Of a stretch of 64,000 bases of DNA, positions 1-11,655 are shown piece after piece. Made by a program: the position numbers and the translations under genes. Each line of letters begins with the position of its first letter. Within the stretch, counting starts at the first letter, position 1. Under the pieces are notes generated by a model, which saw only the letters and a program-made list of their open reading frames with translations, did no database searches and had not been told where the DNA came from. This DNA is from Eopsaltria australis (Eukaryota > Chordata > Aves > Passeriformes > Petroicidae), in the NCBI GenBank assembly GCA_034509425.1, contig JAVTVJ010000050.1, positions 868,001 through 932,000 on the forward strand. Reading direction: 5' to 3'.

Positions 1-900
1 ATCTGGTGAAATAAACGTGCAGTAACTCCTGAAACCCTCCTGGGAACTGCTCCCTCCCGAGCCACCCCTGCCCTGCGCCCCGCTGCGCTACAGCCAGGAG
101 CCCCAAAGCAAACCCCTTCAGCAGATTGAAACCATCAAAGCAGAGCCTGCACTATGCAGAGGACGAGCTTTGGGGACTTTTTTTGGACGATTTTTAGGGA
201 TATTTTTTGTTTTGTTTTGTTATTTTGTTTGCTGAAACTTCGCGCCAGAGAAAGGGGGAACAAATCCCTCTTTCTCTGACACTTCGCGCCGTCCTGGGAC
301 AGAGCAGTTACAAGGTCCTTGGGGTTATTTCTCACTTTTGTCCCCCCTCCCTTTTCACCTTTTTGGTGTCGTATTTTTTCCCTTTTATCTCCCTTTTATT
401 TATTTATTTTTTTCCTGTTTGCTGGTGGTGTTCTTGCTCTGGTGTTTGAGCCCGTGTTGTCGCTGCTGGCAGTGCAGGGCTCGGCGCTGCCGCCCTGCCC
501 CGGCCCTGGGCCCTGGGCCCTGGCAGCGCCCGGCCCGCGGGGCAGCGGGGCCTGAGCCCCTGCACCGGGCTCCCCTCACATCGGGAAGGTGCAGGCTGTT
601 CCCCAGGCACGGCGGGGTGGCAGAGGGAGGAGACAGCAAAAGGAAAGGATGGAGAGACCTTGAGGAGCCCGTTCTGTGGAGCAAAGGCTTGGCTGGTCCC
701 CTCTCTAGAGGTGTTGAGGGTGGGAGGGGGTCAGGGAGGAGCAGGCGCTGCCGGGGTGGGCAGGGGAGATGCTCAGGAGGGCTGGGAGAAAGCTCCTTGG
801 AGATCTTTTATAGCTCTGGCTGTAAATGTGCCTGTTTTGCCTGGACCGGGTAACTGAGGCAGAAACAATTGCTGTGACAGACAAGGCAGACGTAGTTCCT
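1..900. other. GC-rich block at left edge, unidentified
   Basis: AATAAA at 10-15 could be a polyadenylation signal. Positions 60-110 and 430-560 are GC-rich, and 450-560 is CpG-dense. A GGCCCT triplicate lies at about 502-523. The block could be the 3' end or UTR of an upstream gene; in mammals NPEPL1 lies upstream of GNAS in the same orientation. No protein could be recognised, so this remains a guess. Confidence 0.35.
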
Positions 901-3900
901 GAAGCTGCCCCGCCACAGGACAGGGACAAACTGGAGGCCCTGCACTTCAGAGGCAATTACATTTTTAATCAGATTTCCCCCCCCCAAACCAAGCAGCTGA
1001 AAGTTTCCACGTGGCTTTTTGTCGCCCAGGTGGAGGGGTGGGTGTCTCAGGGGTGCATTTTTAACGCCTCCTCACAGGGTGGTTCTGCTCCGGCTGTGGA
1101 TGGAGGAGATGCCCCGGCAGGGCTGGACCAGGCTCTGCCTGGGGGATTCCGGGTGCTCCTCTGCTGAAAAACTGGGAAAATCAAACGTGATAAATGTGGT
1201 TACGGGAGTTTCTGTATCGAGGCATTACTGGTGCGCCTGGAAGTGGTTCTCAAATGCAGGTCGATGTCTCCCTGTTTCCCCAGGTCTGGTGCAGCCCTCC
1301 AGGGTGGTGCCAGTGCTGGAGGTGAAAGGGAGGGCGTTTATCTGGCAAAACGAGAAAGGAGGAGAATGTCCTTAATTGTATTTAGCAGGCTAAGCCCTGA
1401 GCATTTAATTACTTTTTTTTTTTTTTTTTAAGGATTGGACATTCCACAGCTTGTTTCTCTAGATCATTTTAAATTAGTTTTGATGTTTAAATATATTTCA
1501 TATGAAGCCTGTCTAAATCTTTTAACCAGTATAATTTTGAAAGCACAAGTGTGCTTTCCTTTGATAGAGTACCTACAAACAACCCTTTTTGTATTTGAGC
1601 AAAGCTGTTTTGTTTTTAAATTAGGTTGTTCCAATCCTTCTAATTTGATCATTTCAAATTTGATTCAGCACACAAAAATGATGCAGAAACTCCTGTTATG
1701 AATCTAAACTGAACATTCATTTTCTTATCAAAATATTATTATCGAAAAATATTAGTCATTCTTCTTGGCATAGTAAACAAAGAAACATGTGGATGTGTTA
1801 ATTTATTCCAGACCCAGAAAAGAGGGATAGTTTATATAAGTAAAATAAATAACTCTTGACTATTTAATAATTGGATCACTTCAACAATAGTTGACTAATA
1901 GTCATATGTCTGAAATACATCTTGCCCATTTCTATTCTTTAGAGAATTTAACGCTTAAAGAGTGGGGTTTTTTTCCAGGGATTGTAATTTTAAAATTGTT
2001 ACCTTTTTGCATACTTAATAGTTATTGTCTTTCATAACTTATGAAGTCAGAACTAGGGGAAAAAAAGCTCAGATGTAGTTGAAATTAATCCCTTGAGAGT
2101 CTGCAAAGAAATTAAACTGAAAGGGTAAATCGTGTGAAGGAATTTAAGATGAGTGAAAACAAGATAGAGTTATTTTACAAGTGGATTATTTTACTGCCTT
2201 GCATAGGTAAAAAAGATTCGGATTCTCAGAAACAGTGATGTGTTGATGTGCCATTTATTGGTTTTGTGTCAATGAATTTTTGAATTATACAAGTCTAATT
2301 CCAAATTGCATTGGTGGCACAGGATTGAAAGTAAAAAAAGTGAAATATTTTTCTCACTACTGTAGTATAAATGTGCCAACTTATAGCATATGAAATTCCT
2401 GTATTTCTACATATGGCTCTGCTAACTTGTTAGTTGTTCAATCGTTAGCATTGCCTATTGAGTTATTTTGCTCCTGTTTGTAACTGCTTTAACATTTTGT
2501 TATGGTTTCCCATCTTGGAGAATACAAGTGGCATGCTGGCAATTGATAACAGCCAGCTGAGATTAATTCCTGGGGTTAGGTTGTTTTAAATAACAGAATT
2601 CCACATTTGTATTTTTTCATTTGCCCGAGCTTTAAAGAAATCAATCCTGTGATTGTTGCTTGTAGATAATAAAATTTAACTCCCCTCCTGCCAATAGTTT
2701 GATGGTGAGGATATTGTTTATTCATATTTTTTTATATTTATATATATGTATCAGAATCTAGAGTGCATTGATAACTTAGCATTTTATTTGAAAGGGATAA
2801 CTCATATTATTAAAATATCAGATTAACTGTTTTGTGGAGTATGTATTGGAGAGTTTTGAGAACAAGTGGAAAATTAGTAATTTTTTGAGAATGTAGAGAA
2901 CATCTCTGGAAAGTCAAAACTGAGATCTTGCAGTCCTTGTTTGTTCAAAATTATTTTTACAGAGCTAGAATTTTTGGATGCATGGTAGGGAATTCAATAC
3001 TGTTCTCTAGAAACTTAACAAAAGAATTATATTTTGTTAGAAAAAACCAGACAGTAATTGCAAAGCCAAAAATATCTAAAAAGAAGATAGTTACCATTTC
3101 TTCTGGTAAACTTTTCCTGTTGCATGTTATCACAGTAAGGGCATAAGGAAGAGGGGTTGAATCAACATTTCTGATACTTGCATTTTTCCTTGGAACCTAC
3201 CTCCCCTTCCCTTACCCTAAAGGCATTCAGTTTGAGGTGGCATAAATAAAATCTGTTAATTTTAAATACTGGACAGTATTTTTCTTCCTAATTTTTACAT
3301 AGATGAATAGGATGGATAGAGTCAATGCTTTTCAGAATTTTGATGTATTCTTTTTTAATTTGAGGTTGGTCTACTTTTTCATATAAATAGTATTACATTA
3401 TTATCAGATGAATGAATATACTTAATTGTATTAGCATTTCTACAAACCCCATGCTAAAAGGCATGGAGATATATGAAACTGCTTTGTGATTGTTTGAAGA
3501 TTGTTCTGTACCTTTATACTGGCTCAGTGCTAAGTCACCTTTGTGCTAAATGTGAACTGCAGCCATAGTGTTAAAAATGTAATTGCAATATCTAAATTTT
3601 AAGGAAAAGTAGGGAATTTGATGGCAGCAACCATGATTAGAAATTTGGGTATCTTAAATGATGGCAGACAGTAATACCAAATAATACCAAATAATTTGTT
3701 TTGTCACTCTGTAAAATTCCTAAATCTGGTGAAAATAATTTTTTTAGTGCTTTTCTAGATACTAAAAAATGAACACAAGGAAAACTATTATTCTGGGAAG
3801 GTGTGGGTATAACATTTCTAAATAAATGAATGCAATTGGTGAGATACTAATTATGACATTTGTTATTGATCCTTAGTGGGTTTTCTTTTCCTCTTAGGGA

Positions 3901-5000
3901 AAGTTAATGAATTAAAACAATGAAAATGCTGAGGGTCTTTGTTGAGAGAAGAACCCAACTTACTCCTGGCATGATTCAAATGGTACAACCCACCAAAGGG
4001 TGTCTCAGAACTCCAGATCTGCTCCCACTTTCCCAGCTCCTGCACTCTCCCTGTGTGTGACAGCAGGAGCAGACACTGAAATTGCGTTTTGTTCCAGGGA
4101 GCCCAGGAACATCGGGAGGCCCCTCTGGATAGGAGGGCTGGGACTCGTTTAGTGATGATTTTGATTATCTGTAATTACTTGGCAATACTGGACCTGCTCA
4201 ACTCTAGTCCCTTTCTGTTTATTTGAGTGTATTTTTTAATTGTATTTTCTTGAGTGAGAGATGTAGGGAAAAGGAAGCTTGGCAAAAAAACTCAGAGTAT
4301 TGACTTGCTGTTTGCATATTTGGGAAGAATTCCCTTTGAAAGACTTCTAAGGCACTGGAAAGGAAAAAGAAACTTTTTACAGTAAAACCACTGATGTAAT
4401 TTACATTTCTTAAAGTGATGCAACACTTTCAGTTACCTAAATAGATGTTTCCATGCTAATAACAAGCCCAAGAGAGATGACAGACCTGCAGTTTTAATTT
4501 CTTCTATCGGATTGTGCTGGTTCTGTTACTGTTTTGAGACTGAGTTTTCATTCTTGAATTCCTTACTCTTGCTCACGAGCTCTGCAGCTTAATTCCTGCT
4601 GCACAGGCAGTGAGGTCGAGGGGGAGCTGCTGGTGGTTCTCCTTCCCATGGACAGCCCCCCTGGAAACCTGCAGAATATGAAACGTGTGCCAAGAAGCTC
4701 GAAAGTCATGTGTGATTGATTTGCTTGATTTTTAACAACTGTGGGGAAAAAGAAAATGCACTCCTGAATGTGTAGTGATTAATAGCGCTTGCTCTGGATT
4801 TCTTCTTCTTATTTCCCTTCTGCAAATCCCTTGCAGTCAGAAGCACAGGCAGGTATTCAGTGCACACTGCTGGTTTCCTGAAACATCCCCTCTCACAGAT
4901 CTCTCCCTCAGGCAGCACAGAGCTGCCAAAGCAGCTCCTGCCGAGTATCAAAGGGCATCCCCTGCAAGGAAGCGCGGATTCTCCCAGCTCTTTGACAGAG
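901..5000. other. Non-coding, AT-rich; nothing recognised
   Basis: There are no open frames of note, no recognised repeat family and no RNA gene. A T17 homopolymer lies at 1413-1429, and a short ATAATACCAA duplication at about 3672-3691. Confidence 0.6.
1413..1429. repeat. Poly(T) run
   Basis: Uninterrupted T17. Confidence 0.9.
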
Positions 5001-5199
5001 CAGCTGTCTGGCATAACCAGAGCTGCAGCTGGATAGTCCCAGCCCTGCTTATCCTGCTGTTTTTTGTGAGGAGTTTATAAATACACACTGCTGCTCGTGC
5101 AGTTAGCTGGGGTCAGGATTTTGTGGGCTGTTTGAGTCCAGAGGGCTCCGTGCGTTCCCAAACCCGCACAAGAACCGCTCCCAGCCAGGAGCCTCCAGC

Positions 5200-6090
5200 T
5201 GCCGGCGGTGGCTCCGCTGCGGTCCTGGCACGGCTTCCTATGCTTTCTATACATTCAAAACAATAGAACATTCCCAACAAACCACTGGCAGCTGCCACCA
5301 GGGGTTCAGGAGTGTGGTCCTTTACCCTCCCTCCAGGGTACTGCAGCAATGTGTTTGCTCAGATGCTCTCCCACAGCCGAGGGAGGACGTCTGTTAGTGC
5401 TCAACCTAAAAACTGCCACTCCTGGGGGCTCACAGATCGCACAGGAGTGTTAAAGCTTGGTCCAGTGGGATCCCTTGATCCGACCCAGGGGTCTCAAGTG
5501 GAGTTCCTTAGCCCAGGAAGCCTCCCCAGGGCTGTATTCCCATCCAGCCCAAGCCCAGAGGTTGATGCTGCTGCTCAGACCTCAGCTTTGGACACGGAAG
5601 TATGGGACATACAAACGCAACTCTGGATGGAAGGGTTGGAAAAATGTAGTAGTTTTATTGAAACAGGTTTAGTCAAGCTGGCAAGTGAGCCCAGTACAGA
5701 AATAATGTGGCTTCTTGCAAAGCAGCATCACCCCAGAGCACTGAGGGAGAGCCCAGGCAAAGGGATAGGCAGGGTCTGCTGTGCTCCTGCTCGTGCCTGG
5801 GGAGCTGGTGCAGCAGCAGCAGGTCAGCGTTCCCATATATGGGAAAACCTTGCTCTAATTTTTAAAGCTGTGTGTTGTGGCAGTGCTGAATATGGGAATT
5901 TTATAAGCAAAGCTGGATGCTTGTTATGTTCATCTGGATGCCAGCATCTGGCGTGCTGTTGTTGCGGTTGCCAACGTGTGCTTGCAGTCTTTGTGAAAGC
6001 AGGTTCCCAGTGTTTTCCCACCTCTTTAGGGTTTTCTAACAGCTGTGTGAACAAGGGATATGGCATGGGGGGGAAGGCACGATGCTGAGA
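5200..6090 (+). other. GC-intermediate patch with long open frame, not assigned
   Basis: One + frame is open for about 258 codons (5312-6088), beginning at a GTG rather than an ATG. It is Cys-rich near its end (GCQHLACCCCGCQ). I recognise no domain, no signal peptide and no clear splice sites defining an exon. It could be an exon of an unknown transcript, a decayed pseudogene or chance; chance is most likely. Confidence 0.2.
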
Positions 6091-9000
6091 TGCTCTAGAA
6101 AAGCAAACGACCAGAGGGTCTCATACATGGGACATTTTGCATCAGTAGTTTGGTGAGGGAGCCAGGAGAGGATAAGGATGAGCACAGCAGCAGTAAATGT
6201 GCTGGTTCAGGGGCCTTATTTGTTAATACATTTATTTTGGTATTATTTGGATTTACACTGAGCTCATCCCTTTACTAATCTGAGTGCTTTACTCTTTTCC
6301 AAGCTGTTGCTGGCTGCCCATACAGAGAGTAGACAAGCAGCCTGTCATTTCTGTAATTCTTGTAATCTAATTACTGCCTGCCAGAGCAGCGAGGAACTTC
6401 TGCTGAAAATCCATGATGTACTTACTGCCTTGATGCAGATGTCTGACCCGGAGTAAGGATCAGCCAAAAATGTCCTGAGGGCTCCTGGGCATATCTGGAG
6501 GCTGAGATGCCTCTGGGACTGACCAGGGTGGAATTTTTGTTTCAGTTGCAGTTCACCTGTGTGTGAGAATCTTAACTACAGCAATTAAAAGGCTAAGGAA
6601 AATGGGAAGGACACAACCATGTCACCTCTAGGACAAGGTAGCTGTTTATGAAACAGATGGGCAGGGCTCCCCTCCAGGCACTACTTAGCATTTTGGGTGC
6701 TCTAAATCCACTCATTTGGGGTTTTATGTTTGTTTGATTTTAAGGTAAAAATAGAACATTAATTGTTATTTGTAAAGGGCTGGATTCTCACTACTGAACA
6801 GCCCAAGTAAAGTTAATTCATACAGTATTTACTTCACTCAGAATACAGAGTGAAGTTTGCTGCCCTTGCCGTGCTGACCACTGCTTTTGAGCCAGCAATG
6901 TCCAGAAGTGTCTGGTGGTGCTGTTTGTGGCTCCTCTGGTGTTTATCCCTGGATTTGGGGTGGCAGTGAAAATCTCCTTTGATGCCAGCCTGCCTACTCC
7001 AGTCGCAGAAGTGCCAGCCACGAGCAGGATGTGAACCTAGAAACCTTTTTATCAACTCGTTTAAAACCAGCCATTTTGCAGCTGTTCCAAAAACCCAGAA
7101 ATGAACCCACCCAGGCCATTCTTGGTGGGCTCCAGTTCTTCCCAGCACGTGCCCTGTTTTAGGGGGCAGCACCTGTGGGAATGAGCCATTTTCTCAGGAG
7201 CTGGAGAGGAAAACATTGCAGGTACTCCCTGGCTGGGAGAGAGGGATGCAGCAAGCAGCAGCTAGTTGCAAAATAGCCGCTTTAAAGCAGAAGCTGCCTC
7301 GCTCTGCCAAAGCTGAAGGGCCAGCCCCAGAATGGAATGCTTATAAAAATAAGATGGTAACCATGCAGCAGAGACGGAGAGAGACCAGGAAGTTTCAGTG
7401 TTACATACAACATGATACTCTGCTTGGAAAAATATTGTCACAATTGTAGAGATACGGGCACGGATCCATAGTTGAAAGGCAAAACCCAGTACCTATCATT
7501 AGGGTGATTTCAATCTCTCATTTCCAATTTTGTCTGTGGAAGAAAACTCTTTTTGGCTTGGAAATTCTCATGTGAAATGTGTAGCCAAAGGAGATGTGTC
7601 TGGGGAAAAGTTTGGAGTAATTGGTTAAGGCTGGTTTTGAATTATAGAGGGGGGCAAATTTGTCTTATACCATTTCAAAACATAACAGTATATTGATTTA
7701 TTTAAAAATGTACAGGATGATGGATTTATTTTAGTTTAACCATGTTGATATTTCTGTGATGGTTTGCATTTTCAACAAAGTGAAAGAAAGTGCTTCTTTC
7801 ATGCAACCTGACGAGGAAATAAAAACATGACAGCAACCTTTGAAAACATGAATGTTGCAGCTTCTCAGTCATCCTGAAAAACAGTGGGATATCTTGGTTT
7901 TCAATACTTAGGAAATCTTGTGCAATGAACGTTTTTCTCTTTGTTTTTTAATAGTGGAATCTGATTTCTGTCCTCTTGAAGACAGGCTATTCCTTGAGCT
8001 CTAATTACATCCAGAGAGAAGTTTCTGCTGGGACAGGGGCTGTAGAGATGCAAGAACTAATGTAAACTCTCTGACTTCATTCTTCTTCAGCAGGAGCCTC
8101 AGGGATGCTTCCAAGAAACCAAAGTGGGGCACTGGAGAAGGGGACAAATCTGATCAGAGCGTGCTGGTTTTACACTTCTCCTATTTGTGCTCTCAACTGG
8201 GAAGATGTTAAGTTCTAGCACTCCTCCAGGTTCAAAAATTATTTAGGAATATGCAATCAAACTGCCAGAGAGGGGGTGTACTACAATTCCTTACAAATTT
8301 GGGAAAAAAATGCTAAGTCATTACTTATGTTCTCTCTCTGTCTGGTCCTCCCCCCTTTATGGAGCACACAGACACTGAATTTTCATCTTTACCCATTAAA
8401 GGCTACTTCAACAACAACAAAAAAAATCACTTTCTGGCTTTATAACTGTCACTGCTGAAAAGTGAGTTGGGTGCTTTCTTTTGAGCTGTCAGTTTACAGG
8501 CGAGCTGTGCCTTCTTATGGGATCCTGGCAAGAAATTAATAAATTACATATTATTTTTCCAACAATCCATTTACTTTCCTCACTGTTCTGCTCTTATCAC
8601 AGTAGGGACAGAGTGGTTTGGCTCTGGGGTATTTAGTTGCAGTGCAGACAGTTTGTGTGGAGGTGGGGGGAGTATTCCACATGCATTTTCCTGCATTTCA
8701 TCCTTTGTCTTTAACCTTCAGCCCCTGAATTTCAGTGGAGCAGATGCACCCGAAGTGAAATCACCCCATGGGCTCTGGTTATTTGTATTATGTCAAGCTT
8801 TATCAGTGTCTGTAAAAAATGCTTTTCCAGCTCTGCATGGGGCTCTGTGTGTGTTATGCTGGAGGTTTTGTGAATCCTACTGAGAGAACACCCAGCCCTT
8901 GACTGCATTATTTGGGTCCAGCCCTCCTCTTTTGCAGCCCTGATGTTTGATAAGTGCATTGCTTTATATCACCAGACCCTGCTCTGGTTCTGTGCAAAGA

Positions 9001-11000
9001 TTTTCCACTCCTGTTCTCCTCTATCTTTAATAGATAATGCTTTGAGAGCATTTTATTTATTACAAAGACCTTGGCTGACATGATTCATCTCGGCAAGCAG
9101 TGAAAAAAAAAATAAAAGAATGTATATATATGTATTTTTATGTCACCTTTACGAGGTCTACCAAGAGTGGGCCCTCAAAGGTGGTACTTCTGTCAGAGAT
9201 GTTGGTGTTTGCTTTACAAGCAAGACAAAACTCTTTAGAACCAGCAAAAACTAGGTCTAACTAAAATAGTTTAAGTAAACAAAGATGTTTCTCTTCTGTG
9301 AGGAGGTAGATGTGTCTGTGTAAGGACATGGTCCCTATGGAGTCTGCCCTACCACAGAGTATAAATAAAAGGAAAAAAATCTACAGTGGAAAATAAATAA
9401 AAATAAAAAATCAGGAGGTTTGTTGCTCTTGCTTTTGGAGTGTCTCATCATCAGGACATGGTTGGTTGGTGTGTGCTGGATGCTGCTTCCCAACAGCATT
9501 TTCCTCACTGCATCCTGAGGGACAACAGCAGATTCCTCCTCTGCATTTGTGGCCAAAGAATTTCAGTTTCCCCCCAAAATGAGGCGGGGGCACATATAAT
9601 TCCATGACAGGAGCAGGTTGTGTGTAGCAGTGTGCTGAGTATCCCCCTGCCCTGGTGAATCTCTGCCTGGACTGAACCGAGGGGATATCTCAGCCTTTTT
9701 TATTGATGCAGTTGAAGGCAGGTGACCTTTGTTACTTAGCAGCTTTATTGTCCTCTGCTCCACCTCGGGTATCACCTGGATTTCCAGGAAGTAAATGAGA
9801 ACATTTTGAAGCCTGCAGGACGGAGGTCATCTTTCAGAGGCATCCCAGGAAGTTTCTTTCCTGAGGAAAGGATTTTTTTCTTGTTAAGAAGCTTGTAGCT
9901 CTATTTAAATATTTTTTTCTTTTTTTTTCTTTTGGTAGTCCATAAAAGCAGGAGGAAGATGCTGTAGCCTGACTGCACAGCCTGCTTTGTATTGCTTGAA
10001 AACAAATTGTTTCCCTTGACCTTGGTGGGAGTTGGGATGAAGTCGCAGCAAAGGAATATAGCTTAAAATATAGGGCAGAGGGTTATGCCTGCCCCCTTCT
10101 AAATCTGTGAGAACCACTAAGCTTAAGAAACTTCCTGAAAGGTATTTGTAAGGAGCTTGCACAGTGGCAAGGACTGGTATTTTAATTTTAATAGATTACA
10201 ATCTTTGTCTAGGTGGAAAACTTAATTCATTCCTGCATCAAGCTTTATTTTTGGCTTATAAGACCTAATGCCTTTAAAAAACTCCAGTCTTGATTTAAAA
10301 GCTGCAAGATGTAATATAAATACTTTGAAATGCAGGCAGCAACATTAATTTATTTTTAAAAAGGAACAGAAAAATGTAATCTTTGTGATACTATCAGCAT
10401 GCCAGATATCATATCACCTGAAACTTCTTGGGAGGTTTTCTTACTGTTAGCTCAGACCCTGTGTGGATCAACTTTTGCACATTTTTCAAGTCAGCAAGGC
10501 TGCAAACAAGGATTTAGAGACTGTAAAGTAGTGAAATTGCAAAGGAGAGACAGTGGCGTTAGAGAGAAGGGACTCTGATATTTAGTTTCTTTTTCTTGGC
10601 ATTATTTAGACTCCCAAATGAAAACGTTTCTAGTTTTCTAGCACAAAGGAGACTTCATGCTGTTCAGGATCTGCTGTAAAGTTCTAGTACAGATCATTCT
10701 GTATCCCAAACAATTTATCTAGTTCAATGATATTTTTATTTCACAGTTACAGTTTATAGGCCCTAGTCTAATAGCTGGTATTTTTGGAAACCTCCCGTTT
10801 ATCTAACAATAAGAGCCAGGATGGAATATCAGTTTCCACTTAGATTTTCCTGAATTCTCTCCCATTAAATCAATAACATTATTTTTTTAGATTAAGCTTT
10901 CTTTTGCTTTTAAGGAGAAAGGCTTAAAAGGAAAGAAAAATTTAAATCCAATTTAAAAGAAATACTGAGGCATATAAAAAAAAGAAAAACAGCACGAATT
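6091..11000. other. Non-coding; nothing recognised
   Basis: This is ordinary unique-looking sequence with only short chance frames. I see no gene, RNA or transposon. Confidence 0.55.
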
Positions 11001-11029
11001 TCAGATAAGTTAAATAATCAGGGTGGGTT

Positions 11030-11530
11030 TCGTTACAACATTTACATCATAAAACGTGATTTTAATCGCAGGAATGTTACTGATTTACAACATGCCCTGT
11101 GAGTGCTAGAAGTGCATGTGAGCAGGCCATTGTAACTTTAGTTTGTGTACATCAGTCTCACGTCTTAAATCCGAGCAGTTGGGAGAGGGGCCGGGAGGCT
11201 GGAGAGGGAGAATCGCATCCCAAAACTTCCTGACAAACTGACTTCCAGAAAATAACAGAGCGCTGCCTCCCGCTTTTCCATTAGCCCCAACTACCTGAAA
11301 GGAGCTTTCTGCAGATGTATAATCATGGCAGTAGCACTTTCATTTCTGTCACAGAGGTCTAAATAAATGAATTGGCCATCTGCAATTAATTCACATTGTA
11401 CAAATAGTTTGAAGACTGAGTCGTCTGTCTTCCGAACAGAGCGATCTATTTTTAGCTCCTCAAGCAAGCCTGTTTTGTGTTCTTTGTAGAGTCAGCGACA
11501 TTCTTTCAATTTTTCAGCTTAATTAACACA
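11030..11530. promoter_or_regulatory. Candidate conserved enhancer (motif cluster)
   Basis: This is a high-complexity, repeat-free block with E-boxes CAGATG (11312-11317) and CATCTG (11377-11382). It has a homeodomain-type AATTAATT (11384-11391), a SOX-like ATTGT just after it, and a perfect MEF2 consensus CTATTTTTAG (11446-11455). The density of motifs within 150 bp suggests a developmental regulatory element. Conservation, the real test, cannot be checked here. Confidence 0.3.
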
Positions 11531-11643
11531 AAAGAAATTGTAATTTGAGAAGGCAGCAGAAACAAGAACCCCCGAAAAGCATGAATTTGCAAGAAAGCAG
11601 GAGACAACAGCTTTGCAAAAGATAGATGGCAAACAAAAGAAAG

Positions 11644-11655
11644 AAAAAAAAAAAA
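11644..11655. repeat. Poly(A) run
   Basis: A12, preceded by AAAGAAAG-type purines. Confidence 0.8.

Noticed and set aside
26..240. Open frame with an IETIKAEPAL-like peptide reminiscent of a sumoylation motif
   Set aside because: It is preceded by an in-frame TAA at 23-25 and has no good acceptor placing an exon start. The downstream translation dissolves into Phe-rich T-run sequence.
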